Shown here piece by piece: positions 51,698 through 61,125 of a stretch of 64,000 nucleotides of DNA. The stretch is from contig NZ_KB891804.1 in the NCBI RefSeq assembly GCF_000373565.1, forward strand, positions 143,706 through 207,705, read 5' to 3'. Every line of letters begins with the position of its first letter. Positions within the stretch are counted from its first letter, which is position 1. Under the pieces are notes generated by a model. That model saw nothing but the letters and a program-made list of their open reading frames with translations, was not told the DNA's origin and ran no database searches. A program made the translations under genes and the position numbers. The stretch is from Streptomyces sp. HmicA12. Lineage in GTDB: Bacteria > Actinomycetota > Actinomycetes > Streptomycetales > Streptomycetaceae.

Positions 51698-54600
51698 CTA
51701 CGTCAACCGCCAGCCACTGAACCCGACCGTGCCCCGCGCCCCGTTCCCGCCGTTCGTCGCGGTCATGAACAGGCCCGCGTCCTGCGTCGCCGCCGCCCCG
51801 GGCACCGGCACGGTGGCCACGGTCCGCCAGGTCGCGCCGTCGTCCGTGGAGCACTCCCCGGTGTACGAGCCGCCGGACCGGCTCAGCCGCAGCAGCACCG
51901 GCGCCTTGATCCCGGTGATGCGCTGGTACGTGTCCAGGGTGCCGTCGCCGTTCGTGTCGTAGGACAGGACGACCCCGTTCGACGGTGTGACCGACAGGTT
52001 CAGGAAGCCCAACGACCCCGGTGTGGCAAGGGAGTTGCGCACGATGACGCCCGCCCGCGCCCAGGCGCCCGTGACCGCCTGGCTGTCCACCCGCAGCACC
52101 ACCGACGTGCCGTCCGTGAACGCGCCCTCGCGGTACGCCGTCCCGAACTCCGCCGTGCCCTTCCACAGGTCCGCGCCGCCGCCGTCGATGGCGAACCGGT
52201 CCGCCAACTGCCCGAAGACCGCGGCATTGTTGGTGTACGTCTTCCAGCCCGCGTCCAGCGGTCCGGCCTCGAAGAGCGTCCCCTTGTGGACGTACGTGAC
52301 CCGTGGCTCGCCCGCCGGGCCGTACTGCACGTCGATCTCGTACGGCAGCGGCCGCAGCGGCTCGTCGAGCGGGGTGCCCGGTGCGCTCGCCCGCCACGCC
52401 ACCGTGCCCTCGCCCGCCGGGGCGACGCTCCTGAGGTACGTGGCGCCCTCCGGCTCGGCGTCGATGCCCTTCAGCGCGAAGTCGACGCGGCCCGTCGCGC
52501 GCAGGCCGTTGACGTTGTGGAAGGTGGCGGCCACGCGCGCGTGCCCGTTCGGCGGGAACGCGGGCGGCTCCGCCGTGACCGTGACGGCCCCCTGGTACGG
52601 GGCCCGCGCGAGAGTGTCCCGGACGCGGTCCGCCGTCCGGTACGCGTCCCCGTACGGGCGCAGCGGGTAGTCCTTGCGCTCGCGCGTCCACGGCTCCTCG
52701 AACGCGAACCAGTCGACCGCCGCCGGGGCCCGCCCCGCCGCCAGCGCGTCCTGCAACTCGTCGAGCCACTTCTGCCAGCGCGGCAGATAGAAGTCGGCCA
52801 TCAGGCCGTGCCACTCGCGGTTGCCGTACTCGTGCAGATTGCCCGGGTCGGACGTCGCACGGTCGCCCCACACCGTGATGAGGACCTTGGCGCAACGCTC
52901 GAACTCGGCGCGCTCGGCGTCGCTGGTGGCCAGGTTCCTGGCATCCTGGATCCACGGGCCGAGCAGGAACGCCGGGTGGGTCCCGGTCACGTCGTCCGAC
53001 AGCCGCATCAGCTTCAGCCACAGGGTGGCGAGCGCCTTGAACGTGGCCTGGTCCTTGGCCGCGTACGCCGCCTTGAGCTGCGGCAGGAGCTGGCGGCTGC
53101 GGTGCGCGAGGGCCTGCCGGGCCACGTCCACGAGGTCGTACGTGTAGGCGGCGCTGCGTCTCAAGTCCCCTGCCACGCCCAGGAGTCCGGTGAGCGCGGC
53201 GTCGAAGCGGGCCGGGTCGTAGGTGAGGGCGCGCGGCGCGTAGTAGGCGGCGCGGTCGGCGGACAGGTCCGGGCGGGCGGCGAACAGCGAGTCGTGCGGG
53301 TCGGAGCGCTCCACGGCCTTCTGCTGGTACGCCGTCTCGTGCAGCGCCTGCCAGGCGGCCCGGGCGCTCTTGTCGTCGCGCCCGTAGCGGAAGCCGGCGT
53401 ACCGCGCGAACCACGCCGCGCGATCCAAGTCGCCGTCCATCCAGGCCAGTTCGGACCACAGCTCGAAGGCGGCCGGGTCGCGGTCCGTGCCCTCCGGCAT
53501 GAAGGCCGTGCCCGCGAGTGCGCTGCCCGGCTTGTCGCGCCAGGCGAAGAACTTCTCCTGCCAGATGTGCGCGCGGGCGCCGATCGTCGTGCGCCCGCCG
53601 AAGTTGGGGATGGTGCCGAACGCGTACGGCGTGCCGCCCCAGTCCTTCTCGCGGTCGGTGACGGACGTGTACCGGTCCGAGACCCCGTCGACGATCAGCA
53701 TCTTCTGCTTGTCGATGGCGTCGATCAGCTCGGGCAGCGGGTTCGCCTCCCAGCCGAGGATCACCCAGGTCGCCCCCGGACGGTTCTTCCGCAGCGCCGC
53801 CTCCACGCCCCGCGCGGCATCCGGGACGGGCACGTCACCGGCCGTGCCGCCCTCGTGCAGCAGGTCCATCTTGAAGGCGTCGATCTCGCCGAACAGGTCC
53901 TTCTGATGCCCGTAGAACGAGGCGGCGACCCGGGCGAACGACTCCGTGCGCGGGTCCAGCCAGTCCGGCCGCCGGAAGCCGTGCCAGACGCCCTGCGGGA
54001 CGACATGCGCGTCGCCGCCGTTGCGTTCCACGAAGCCCGCCGGTACGTGCCCGTAGTAGCCCGGCATCACCGGCTGCATGCCGAGCTCGCGCAGCCGGTC
54101 GGTGATCCGCAGGCCCAACTCGGCGCGCTTGGCGATCAGTTCGGGAGAGAGCGGGCCCCCGTACCCGTACAGGTTCTGCAGCAGCCACCACGGCTGGTGC
54201 GACGGTGCGGGCAGCCAGGCCCGCGACTCCTCGTCGCTATAGCCGAAGTCCTTCAGAACGCGGTGGTAGACGGCCTCCATGCCCGCGATGACGAGCACCT
54301 CGTTGCAGCCGTGCAGCGCGAGGATGTCCAGCTCGCGCTCCCAGTACGACCAGTCGGCGAACGGCGCCGTGTAGCCGTCGTTGGTGTCGTTGAGCGCGAA
54401 ACGGTGCGGCAGCGACGTCGATCTCTCCAGCGGCCGGGACGGCGCCGGAAGCCGGTTCGGCAGCTCCAGCTGACTGCCGTTCCACGCGATGTGGGCCCCG
54501 CACACGTACTTCAGATACCAGTGGACCCCGGCGAGCAGGGTCGCCGGGGTCGTCCCGTACACCTCGATGCGGCCCCGTGTCCCGGACACCCGGAAACGGT

Positions 54601-54805
54601 CCGCGCCGCCCTGCGGGGCGAGCAGCCTGAGTCTGAACTGGTCCGCGTGATGCGGAAGTTGCCGTTTGAGCGCGGCGAGCGCCGCCGACGTATCAAGGGC
54701 CTGAGCGGCGTGTGCCGCCGGCGCGCCCAGGCTCACCCCCAGAGCCGAACCGAGGCCGACGGCACCCGCCGTGCCGATGACCGTGCGTCGCGTTGGCGCG
54801 GACAT
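51698..54805 (-). CDS. Secreted GH89 alpha-N-acetylglucosaminidase with C-terminal sugar-binding-like domain
   Basis: A 1035-residue Tat-exported glycosidase (TRRTVIGTAG; cleavage near APAAHA). The core matches the NAGLU family GH89, which removes terminal alpha-linked GlcNAc: LLAGVHWYLKYVCGAHIAWN in the N-terminal domain, then RFALNDTNDGYTAPFADWSY, HGCNEVLVIAGMEAVYHRVL and MPGYYGHVP in the catalytic barrel, and a helical C-terminal domain. The last ~180 residues form a jelly-roll module of the kind found on secreted glycosidases (WKTYTNNAAVFGQ...). It probably trims host or mucin-like glycans outside the cell. No transporter is adjacent. Start ATG 54805. Confidence 0.92.
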   Translation of the reverse strand: MSAPTRRTVIGTAGAVGLGSALGVSLGAPAAHAAQALDTSAALAALKRQLPHHADQFRLRLLAPQGGADRFRVSGTRGRIEVYGTTPATLLAGVHWYLKYVCGAHIAWNGSQLELPNRLPAPSRPLERSTSLPHRFALNDTNDGYTAPFADWSYWERELDILALHGCNEVLVIAGMEAVYHRVLKDFGYSDEESRAWLPAPSHQPWWLLQNLYGYGGPLSPELIAKRAELGLRITDRLRELGMQPVMPGYYGHVPAGFVERNGGDAHVVPQGVWHGFRRPDWLDPRTESFARVAASFYGHQKDLFGEIDAFKMDLLHEGGTAGDVPVPDAARGVEAALRKNRPGATWVILGWEANPLPELIDAIDKQKMLIVDGVSDRYTSVTDREKDWGGTPYAFGTIPNFGGRTTIGARAHIWQEKFFAWRDKPGSALAGTAFMPEGTDRDPAAFELWSELAWMDGDLDRAAWFARYAGFRYGRDDKSARAAWQALHETAYQQKAVERSDPHDSLFAARPDLSADRAAYYAPRALTYDPARFDAALTGLLGVAGDLRRSAAYTYDLVDVARQALAHRSRQLLPQLKAAYAAKDQATFKALATLWLKLMRLSDDVTGTHPAFLLGPWIQDARNLATSDAERAEFERCAKVLITVWGDRATSDPGNLHEYGNREWHGLMADFYLPRWQKWLDELQDALAAGRAPAAVDWFAFEEPWTRERKDYPLRPYGDAYRTADRVRDTLARAPYQGAVTVTAEPPAFPPNGHARVAATFHNVNGLRATGRVDFALKGIDAEPEGATYLRSVAPAGEGTVAWRASAPGTPLDEPLRPLPYEIDVQYGPAGEPRVTYVHKGTLFEAGPLDAGWKTYTNNAAVFGQLADRFAIDGGGADLWKGTAEFGTAYREGAFTDGTSVVLRVDSQAVTGAWARAGVIVRNSLATPGSLGFLNLSVTPSNGVVLSYDTNGDGTLDTYQRITGIKAPVLLRLSRSGGSYTGECSTDDGATWRTVATVPVPGAAATQDAGLFMTATNGGNGARGTVGFSGWRLT

Positions 54806-54933
54806 ACGTGTAACCCCCTGCGTCGCGGATCGTGCGGCGCACGCTAACCGGGTGCAGGTCCGTGCTCAATGGAACACACGGAGCTGGCGGGAACACAACG
54901 GACCCTCGACCACGTACGGGACAGGAGAGCGCA

Positions 54934-55380
54934 ATGAGGAAGCTGCTGGTGACGGGGGCCGTGCTGCTCGCGGCCACGGCCGGATGCACGTCCGGCGGGG
55001 CCGCCGACGACGGCCCGAAGATCCCCCGGACGGCCACCGGGACGCTGGAGCAGATCGCGCACAGGGCGGGCTGCGAACCCGACGTCCAGACCGACGCGGC
55101 CGAACTCCGGCAGGCCAACTGCGGCAGCGGGAAGGGACGGTACGTTCTCGCCACCTTCGCCACCGACCGCGGCCGCACCGAATGGCTGGACATCGCCGAC
55201 GACTACGGCGGCACCTACCTCGTCGGCCGCAAATGGGTCGTGGTCGGCCCCGACCGGGTCGTGACACAGCTGCGCGGCCGGCTCGGCGGGACCGTGGAGC
55301 GGTCCTCCTCGCACCACACGGGGAGTGGTGGTGGGGGTCACGAGGAGGGGTCCGGCTCCGGGCACACGGGTCATCGCTGA
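54934..55380 (+). CDS. Small lipoprotein of unknown function
   Basis: 148 residues. The signal peptide MRKLLVTGAVLLAATAGC carries a lipobox ending TAGC (Cys18). The mature domain has a conserved-looking core, GTLEQIAHRAGCEPDVQTDA...ELRQANCGSGKGRYVLATF, with two Cys that could form a disulphide, and ends in a Gly/Ser/His-rich tail. I do not recognise a named family. ATG 54934 follows AGGAGAG. It is divergent from the GH89 gene and convergent with a DUF1996 gene. Confidence 0.82.
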   Translation: MRKLLVTGAVLLAATAGCTSGGAADDGPKIPRTATGTLEQIAHRAGCEPDVQTDAAELRQANCGSGKGRYVLATFATDRGRTEWLDIADDYGGTYLVGRKWVVVGPDRVVTQLRGRLGGTVERSSSHHTGSGGGGHEEGSGSGHTGHR

Positions 55381-55409
55381 GGCGGCCGCGCAGCAGCCAT
55401 GAGGGGCGC

Positions 55410-56939
55410 TCAGTTGCAGCGGGCGCCCCGGTTGATGCAGCCCGTCATGCGCTGCATCAACTGATCGGAGAAGACATTGATGAAGTCGTCGTGGTCGGTG
55501 ATCGGCTTGTGCAGCTGCTCGGGGAAGCCGTCCACCGCGTACGGGTTCTTCACCTGGCCGTTCTCGATGGTCGGGGCCGGCACGTCGTACACCAGGCGCA
55601 TCGTCAGCTGCGGGATCGCCTTGAAGTTCGCCGGGCAGTTGCCCTGCGCGTCGGCGAACGTCACATGCGTGCGGTGGTTGGCGCTGTCGGCGTTCTGGCC
55701 GTCCCAGCAGCTCTGGAACTTGAAGCTGCGCACCACCTTGCTGCCGTCCGGGCAGAGCGGGTACTTGTCCGTCAGCTGCCGGTTCTCGAAGCCGGTGCAG
55801 CTCCAGTGCGCGTTGGCGTTCGCGGTGCCGTTGGTGAACGCCTTGGCGTCACCGGTGATGATCCGCAGGAACCTCGGCATCGCCACGACCTTGGCGCGCG
55901 GGCTGCCCACGAACTTGATGCTCGCCGTCTGCACCTGGAGGATCTTGCCCACGTTGCCCTCCTGGCCGCCTCCGAGCTGGTTCGCGTCGGCCTCCTGCGT
56001 GCCGTCCTGAAGGCGCAGCACCGGCCAGTAGTACGTCGACTTGTCGCCCTGGTTGCGACAGCTGGTGGCGGCGCCCGCGAAGGTGTCGTTGCTCGCGAAG
56101 GCGGTGTTGCTCTGGTTGCCGACGTAGTCGTGCATGTGGTGCGCGCCGTTGCTCACGCCGGGGGCGACGATCACGTTGTCGCTGTTGCGGAGCTTGTTGG
56201 CGTTGGTGCCGCACGAGGTGGTGAAGGTGCCGGTCGAGGCGCCACGGGCGTTGCGGACCCGCGGCACGTTCGGCTGGACCTCCGTGATGTCCTGGAAGTC
56301 CGCCGCCACGGGGCCCCCGGTGCCGCCCTGCGCCGGTGGCGGCGCGGGCGAGGCCGGGGCCGATACGCCGCCCGACGGGTCCGCGGACGGCACGGCGGAC
56401 GGATCGGCGGACGGGTCTGTGGGCGGCGCGGGGGAGTCGTTGCCGCCGTTGTCGTCGGTGGCGCGCTGGCCGCACCCCGCCATCCCGTCGAGCCGCTGCT
56501 GCGGCGCGCTGCCGCCGGAGCGCCGGATGTTCTGGCCGATCCGGTCGAGGGCGGCGCCGCGCTTGGCCTTCAGCGGGCCGAGGATGCTGTTCTGGACCCA
56601 GTTCGGGTCCTGGGCGGCGGCGGCCCGGTTCTGGGCGAGGCGCTGGTACGCCTCGGTGATCTGGCTGTCCATGGCGGCGAGTTCGCCGTCCACGCGGCCG
56701 CGGGCGCTGTCCGGTACGTCGGGCAGCGCGGTGCCGACGTCCGGGCAGTCGATGGTGGTCGTGCGTGTCGCGGCGCCGCTGTTCGCGCTCCGCTGCCCGG
56801 TGTCCGCGGAGTTCTCTTCGTGAGCCTGCGCGTACACGTTCACCGCGATCAGCCCACCTCCGCCCAGGAGCAGTGCGGCCGACGCGATGGTCATACGCGT
56901 CGCCAGCGATGAGCGCCTTTTCCGTGAGGTGCGTCCCAT
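55410..56939 (-). CDS. DUF1996 domain secreted protein
   Basis: A 509-residue exported protein. A basic N-terminus and a hydrophobic segment ([20 protein letters not shown]) precede a ~130-residue helical region, a Pro/Ala/Ser/Asp linker ([18 protein letters not shown]) and a C-terminal DUF1996 domain. Family pieces are [48 protein letters not shown] and the final [11 protein letters not shown]. The function of the family is unknown; it is common in secreted proteins of actinomycetes and fungi. Start ATG 56939 has no strong ribosome-binding site, so it is provisional. Confidence 0.85.
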   Translation of the reverse strand: MGRTSRKRRSSLATRMTIASAALLLGGGGLIAVNVYAQAHEENSADTGQRSANSGAATRTTTIDCPDVGTALPDVPDSARGRVDGELAAMDSQITEAYQRLAQNRAAAAQDPNWVQNSILGPLKAKRGAALDRIGQNIRRSGGSAPQQRLDGMAGCGQRATDDNGGNDSPAPPTDPSADPSAVPSADPSGGVSAPASPAPPPAQGGTGGPVAADFQDITEVQPNVPRVRNARGASTGTFTTSCGTNANKLRNSDNVIVAPGVSNGAHHMHDYVGNQSNTAFASNDTFAGAATSCRNQGDKSTYYWPVLRLQDGTQEADANQLGGGQEGNVGKILQVQTASIKFVGSPRAKVVAMPRFLRIITGDAKAFTNGTANANAHWSCTGFENRQLTDKYPLCPDGSKVVRSFKFQSCWDGQNADSANHRTHVTFADAQGNCPANFKAIPQLTMRLVYDVPAPTIENGQVKNPYAVDGFPEQLHKPITDHDDFINVFSDQLMQRMTGCINRGARCN

Positions 56940-57069
56940 GGGACTACGTACGCAACGAGTGCCGCCCGCGTTCAACCCCGCCCCGATTTTTGTGGGGCAC
57001 CACCCCGGCGCGGGGGAGCGCTTCATCGGGCGGCCAGTGCAGCGCCGTTCGCGGGTGATCGCCCGGTGG

Positions 57070-57105
57070 GGCTTCTCGCGCAGTTCCCCGCGCCCCTTAC
57101 AGGGC
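57070..57105. repeat. Dispersed repeat copy C, containing a stop codon
   Basis: Minus-strand reading: GCCCTG TAA then GGGGCGCGGGGAACTGCGCG, as in copy B (37769-37804), with two differences in 36 bp. Here it forms the last two codons and the stop of the response regulator gene. Confidence 0.85.
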
Positions 57106-57747
57106 CCGGTCCAAGTAGGCCAGGACCGCCAGGACTCGGCGGTTGTCGTCGTCCGAGACGGAGAGGCCCAGCTTTCCGAAGATGTTGGACGTGTGCTTCG
57201 CGATCGCCCGCTCCGTGACCACGAGTTGCCCCGCGATCGCCGCGTTCGACCGGCCCTGCGCCATCAGCTCCAGCACCTCCAGCTCCCGGGGAGTGAGCCC
57301 GCCGAGCGGCTCCTGGACCGCCCGCCGCGCGAGGAGCTGCTGGATCACCTGAGGATCCATCGCGGTGCCGCCCGAGGCGACCCGCCGCACCGCGTCCACG
57401 AACTGCTCGGCGTCGAAGACCCGGTCCTTGAGCAGATAGCCGACCCCGCCGTTCCCGTCGGCGAGCAGCTCGCGCGCGTACAACTGCTCCACGTGCTGCG
57501 ACAGCACGAGGACCGGAAGCCCGGGCCGCGCCCGCCGCGCCGCGAGCGCGCACTGCAGCCCCTCGTCGGTGTGCGAGGGCGGCAGACGGACGTCGACGAC
57601 GGCGACGTCCGGGTCCAACTCGGCGAGCGCCTTGGTGAGTTCGGGCCCGCTCTCCACGGCTGCCGCGATCTCGAAGTCGTACGCCTCCAGCATCCGCACG
57701 AGCCCGTCCCGCAGCAGGAACAGGTCTTCGGCTAGGACAACACGCAA
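57097..57747 (-). CDS. NarL/FixJ-type response regulator
   Basis: A 216-residue two-component regulator. Receiver domain: [14 protein letters not shown] acidic pocket, phospho-acceptor in [19 protein letters not shown]. LuxR-type helix-turn-helix: [23 protein letters not shown]...[18 protein letters not shown]. The start is a TTG at 57747 behind GGAG, 16 bp inside the kinase gene, so the pair is coupled. Its C-terminal Ala-Leu and stop codon come from a dispersed repeat. Target genes are unknown. Confidence 0.93.
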   Translation of the reverse strand: MRVVLAEDLFLLRDGLVRMLEAYDFEIAAAVESGPELTKALAELDPDVAVVDVRLPPSHTDEGLQCALAARRARPGLPVLVLSQHVEQLYARELLADGNGGVGYLLKDRVFDAEQFVDAVRRVASGGTAMDPQVIQQLLARRAVQEPLGGLTPRELEVLELMAQGRSNAAIAGQLVVTERAIAKHTSNIFGKLGLSVSDDDNRRVLAVLAYLDRAL

Positions 57748-58997
57748 GGGATCTCCATGGTCACCATGGTCGGACCGCCCGCGGGGGAGCTGACGGCGAG
57801 GACACCGTCGAATGTACCGAGCCGGCGCTCGACCCCGCCGAGCCCGCCGTCGGCCGTGATGACCGCGCCGCCCTTGCCGTTGTCCGTGACGGAGATCCGC
57901 AGGTGGCCGTCGGTGTGCGTGATGTCGACCCAGATCCGGTCCGCGCCCGCGTGCTTCACCGCGTTCGTCAGGGCCTCGCTGACGGCGAAGTACGCGGCCG
58001 ACTCCACGGGCGCCTCGGTCCGTACGGCCGGCTCGACCTCCACCTCCGTCGCGACGGGCAGCCGCAGCGCCAACGCCCGGACGGCATCGCCGAGGCCGCG
58101 CTCGGCGAGCACCGGCGGATGGATGCCGCGCACCAGGTCGCGCAGCTCGGTGAGGGCGTCGGCGGACGACTGCCGGGCCTGCGCGAGCAGCGCCTTGGCC
58201 TTCGCCGGATCCTTCTCGACCAGCGCCTCGATCGTGCCCAGGTCCATCCCCATCGCGACGAGCCGGGCCTGCGCCCCGTCGTGCAGATCGCGCTCGATGC
58301 GGCGCAGCTCGGCCGCGGAGGTGTCCACGGCGTCGCGCCGCGTCTCGGTCAACACCCTGACGCGCTCCTCCAGTTCGCCGCCGGGCGGGAGGAGAACGGC
58401 CCGCGTGAGAAGGAAGTGCACCCGCAGCAGCGCCGGCGCCAGGAACACTCCGGTGACCGCCAGCGCCGTCCCCAGCGCGGCGGCGAGCAGCGCGGTCCCC
58501 TGCCCCTTGATCGGCACGAACCCGTACCAGTAGCCGATGTGCGTCCCGTCCGTGAAGACCCGCCACAGGCCGGCCGCGATCACGTACCCCTCGATCGGGT
58601 AGAAGACCAGCGCCGCGGGCAGCAGCGCCGTCACGAACCCGGCCGTCATGTCGACCAGCAGCCAGCGCAGGTCCCGCCACGTCGCCGGATCACCGAGCAT
58701 CAGCCGGCACCGTGCGACCTGCCCGACGACCCCGCCGCGCACATCGTCCGGAAACGGCCGGTACGTCGCCGGGATGCCCACCCCGCACCACTCGCCCGCG
58801 ACGGCCCGGCGCCAGTTCGCCCAGTGCCGGACGAGGCCGAGCACCCAGGGCGTGGTCACGGCGCCGAACCCGAGCAGGATGAAGGCGATCGACAGCACCG
58901 ACAGGACGAACAGGGTGATCGACCCGGCCAGACCGGCCGCGGCGACCCACAGCCCCCGCAGCCCCGCCCGCACGGCGCTCCGCACCCTCGCACCCAT
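57732..58997 (-). CDS. Sensor histidine kinase (HisKA_3 type)
   Basis: A 421-residue membrane kinase. The first ~200 residues hold about four membrane segments with little extracytoplasmic sequence, typical of sensors that read the membrane itself. The phospho-acceptor His is in ERDLHDGAQARLVAMGMDLG (DHp of HisKA_3). The ATP-binding part contains EALTNAVKHAGADRIWVD and ISVTDNGKGG. ATG 58997 has GGAG 6 nt upstream (GTG 59000 directly before it). It is coupled to the LuxR-type regulator by a 16-bp overlap; this resembles LiaS/DesK-like envelope-stress systems. Confidence 0.92.
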   Translation of the reverse strand: MGARVRSAVRAGLRGLWVAAAGLAGSITLFVLSVLSIAFILLGFGAVTTPWVLGLVRHWANWRRAVAGEWCGVGIPATYRPFPDDVRGGVVGQVARCRLMLGDPATWRDLRWLLVDMTAGFVTALLPAALVFYPIEGYVIAAGLWRVFTDGTHIGYWYGFVPIKGQGTALLAAALGTALAVTGVFLAPALLRVHFLLTRAVLLPPGGELEERVRVLTETRRDAVDTSAAELRRIERDLHDGAQARLVAMGMDLGTIEALVEKDPAKAKALLAQARQSSADALTELRDLVRGIHPPVLAERGLGDAVRALALRLPVATEVEVEPAVRTEAPVESAAYFAVSEALTNAVKHAGADRIWVDITHTDGHLRISVTDNGKGGAVITADGGLGGVERRLGTFDGVLAVSSPAGGPTMVTMEIPCVLS

Positions 58998-59075
58998 CAC
59001 GCACTCCGTCCGTCCCGTCAGCCGTACACCTCACAGTGTGGCCGGTGGAGCGGCGCGGGTCAGTGGGTACAGCTA

Positions 59076-59113
59076 CCGTTCCGGGAGTGGAGCTACCTCC
59101 ACCCCCGGAACGG
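59076..59113 (-). terminator. Long hairpin terminator after the winged-helix gene
   Basis: A 17-bp stem with one mismatch (arm CCGTTCCGGGAGTGGAG, loop CTAC) just after the stop of the winged-helix regulator. Confidence 0.75.
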
Positions 59114-59121
59114 TCACCGGC

Positions 59122-59685
59122 TCAGCGTCCGGCCGGCGGCGCGTACTTGTAGCCGACCCGGCGCACCGTCTGGATCACCTTGCGGTGCTCGGCGCCCAGC
59201 TTGCGGCGCAGCCGGGCGATGTGGACGTCGACGGTGCGGCCGTCGCCGACGTGCCCGTACCCCCACACCGTGGTGACCAGCTGGTCGCGCGAGTGCACCC
59301 GGTGCGGATGCGCGACGAGATGCGCGAGCAGCTCGAACTCCAGGTAGGTCAGGTCGAGTTGACGCCCCTCGACGCTGGCGGTGCGCTGCGCGGAGTCGAT
59401 CCCGATGAGCGCGTCGGACGCGGCGGTGGCGGGCGTGTCGTCCACGGCCGGGGCGGGTGTGGGCAGCAGCGGCTGCTGGTCGGCCGGTACGAGCACCAGG
59501 TACCCGATCATCGGCGGGTGACCCGGCAGGGTGGGCAGGGTGTGCGGCGGTGCGGGCAGCAGCGTGGCGCCCGGCGGCAGGAACTCGGTGACGTCCACCA
59601 CTTCGTCGCTGCCGACGGCGCGCAGCCGGGTCCGGGCAGGAGAAGGGGCGACGGGCAGGGAGGAGAGAGTGCGGGCCTGAGCCAT
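59122..59685 (-). CDS. Winged-helix (OmpR/PhoB-type) regulator without a receiver domain
   Basis: 187 residues. The C-terminal ~95 form a complete OmpR-type winged helix: LDLTYLEFELLAHLVAHPHR, SRDQLVTTVWGYGHVGDGRTVDVHIARLRRKLG, VRRVGYKYAPPAG. The N-terminal ~90 residues are Pro/Ala/Leu-rich, lack the acidic pocket and phospho-Asp, and are too short for a receiver. It lies directly downstream of glnII on the same strand, behind a terminator. The palindrome GACGTACGTC (59724-59733) is 38 bp upstream of its start. Its signal and targets are unknown. Confidence 0.87.
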   Translation of the reverse strand: MAQARTLSSLPVAPSPARTRLRAVGSDEVVDVTEFLPPGATLLPAPPHTLPTLPGHPPMIGYLVLVPADQQPLLPTPAPAVDDTPATAASDALIGIDSAQRTASVEGRQLDLTYLEFELLAHLVAHPHRVHSRDQLVTTVWGYGHVGDGRTVDVHIARLRRKLGAEHRKVIQTVRRVGYKYAPPAGR

Positions 59686-60000
59686 GAGTGGTCAACCTTC
59701 GCGCGAGAAGCCGTCTGGGAGAGGACGTACGTCATGCACGCGGACCGAAGGCCGTACGACGCGATGAGGGCGTGACGGTTTTAGAGGGCCTGCGTGTTCG
59801 TCGCGCGGCAACACACACGGTCGAAGTCGTGGTGCTGGCGGGAAGGCCAGAACGGCTCGAGGTCGTGACGACGACCCCGTGCGCTGAGGTTCTGGGAGCT
59901 GGCCATATACGTATTGAAGCAGATGGAGTACGCAAAAGTGAGGGCGCCCGCACAGGATGCGGACGCCCTCGGGGAGTTCATGGCCTGAAACAGTCGGCGA
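59686..60000. other. 315-bp gap between glnII and the winged-helix gene
   Basis: No gene recognised. It contains the palindrome GACGTACGTC (59724-59733), the A/T-rich CCATATACGTATTG near 59900 (a possible promoter), and the glnII terminator at its right edge. Confidence 0.4.
59940..59970 (-). terminator. Intrinsic terminator of glnII
   Basis: Stem GAGGGCG-CCGCA paired with TGCGG-CGCCCTC (one internal mismatch, loop CAGGA), followed on the minus strand by CACTTTTGC. It is 30 bp after the glnII stop, and one of the few hairpins here with a U-tract. Confidence 0.8.
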
Positions 60001-61032
60001 TCAGACCTGGCCGGCCTTCTCCAGGGCGGAGCAGCAGGTGTCGACGAGCAGGCGCGTGACGACGTACGGGTCGACGTTGGCGTTCGGACGGCGGTCCTCG
60101 ATGTAGCCCTTGCCGTCCTTCTCCACCTGCCAGGGGATGCGGACCGAGGCGCCGCGGTCCGAGACGCCGTACGAGTACTCGTTCCACGGGGCGGTCTCGT
60201 GCAGGCCGGTCAGGCGGTCGTCGATGCCGGCGCCGTAGTGCTTGACGTGGTCCATCGGCTTCGAGCCCTCACCGAGGGACTCGGCGGCGGTGATGATCGC
60301 GTCGTAGCCCTCACGCATCGCCTTCGTCGAGAAGTTGGTGTGCGCGCCCGCGCCGTTCCAGTCGCCCTTGACCGGCTTCGGGTCGAGGGTGGCCGAGACC
60401 TTGAAGTCCTCGGCGGTGCGGTAGAGCAGCCAGCGGGCCACCCACAGCTGGTCGGAGACCTCCAGCGGGGCGAGCGGGCCGACCTGGAACTCCCACTGGC
60501 CGGGCATGACCTCGGCGTTGATGCCGGAGATGCCGAGACCGGCCTTCAGGCAGTTGTCGAGGTGCGCCTCGACGACGTCACGGCCGTGGATCTCGTCCGT
60601 GCCGACGCCGCAGTAGTAGCCGCCCTGCGCGGCGGGGAAGCCGCCGACCGGGAAGCCGAGCGGGCGGTCGCCCTCGAAGAACGTGTACTCCTGCTCGATG
60701 CCGAAGATCGGCTCCTGGGCGCCGAACTTCTCCTCGACCTCGACGAGCGCGGCACGCGTGTTGGACTCGTGCGGCGTCATGTCGATGTTGAGGACCTCGC
60801 ACATGACGAGGACGTCGGAGCCGCCGCGGATCGGGTCCGGGTACACGGCCACGGGCTTGAGTACGCGGTCCGAGGCGTGGCCCTCGGCCTGGTTCGTGGA
60901 CGATCCGTCGAAGCCCCAGATCGGCAGCGCGTCCAGGCCTTCCGGCGAACCGGCGATTATCTTCGTCTTCGAACGAAGCTTGGCCGTCGGCTCGGTGCCG
61001 TCGATCCAGATGTACTCAGCCTTGAACGTCAC
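60001..61032 (-). CDS. glnII: Glutamine synthetase type II (eukaryotic-like GSII)
   Basis: GlnII makes glutamine from glutamate, ammonia and ATP. It is an octameric/decameric, heat-labile enzyme that unlike GSI is not adenylylated by GlnE. The 343-residue length matches the Streptomyces enzyme. Motifs include PIWGFDGSSTNQAEGHASDR, FGIEQEYTFFE, INAEVMPGQWEFQVGP, WNGAGAHTNFSTKAMREG and RRPNANVDPYVVTRLLVDT. Start GTG 61032 is chosen because GAGG is 9 nt upstream; an ATG at 61041 would touch it. A GlnR-type double box is 56 bp upstream. Confidence 0.97.
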   Translation of the reverse strand: MTFKAEYIWIDGTEPTAKLRSKTKIIAGSPEGLDALPIWGFDGSSTNQAEGHASDRVLKPVAVYPDPIRGGSDVLVMCEVLNIDMTPHESNTRAALVEVEEKFGAQEPIFGIEQEYTFFEGDRPLGFPVGGFPAAQGGYYCGVGTDEIHGRDVVEAHLDNCLKAGLGISGINAEVMPGQWEFQVGPLAPLEVSDQLWVARWLLYRTAEDFKVSATLDPKPVKGDWNGAGAHTNFSTKAMREGYDAIITAAESLGEGSKPMDHVKHYGAGIDDRLTGLHETAPWNEYSYGVSDRGASVRIPWQVEKDGKGYIEDRRPNANVDPYVVTRLLVDTCCSALEKAGQV

Positions 61033-61087
61033 GGGCCACATCCTCTAGGAGCGGGTCTCTTTCTGGCCGGAAGCCTGTCAACAGGCG

Positions 61088-61125
61088 ATTTCCCGGCCGT
61101 TGCCCGTTTGTGAACCCCGTGTTAC
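61088..61125 (-). promoter_or_regulatory. GlnR-type double binding box upstream of glnII
   Basis: Minus strand: GTAAC-n6-TTCAC-n6-GCAAC-n6-GAAAT, four 5-mers with exact 6-bp spacers, two a/b pairs of the gTnAc-n6-GaAAc consensus known for GlnR in Streptomyces. It lies 56-93 bp before the GTG, as expected for nitrogen-starvation activation of glnII. Confidence 0.85.

Noticed and set aside
52286..54847. An 853-codon plus-strand frame opposite the GH89 gene
   Set aside because: Antisense shadow with Arg/Val/Gly-rich composition.
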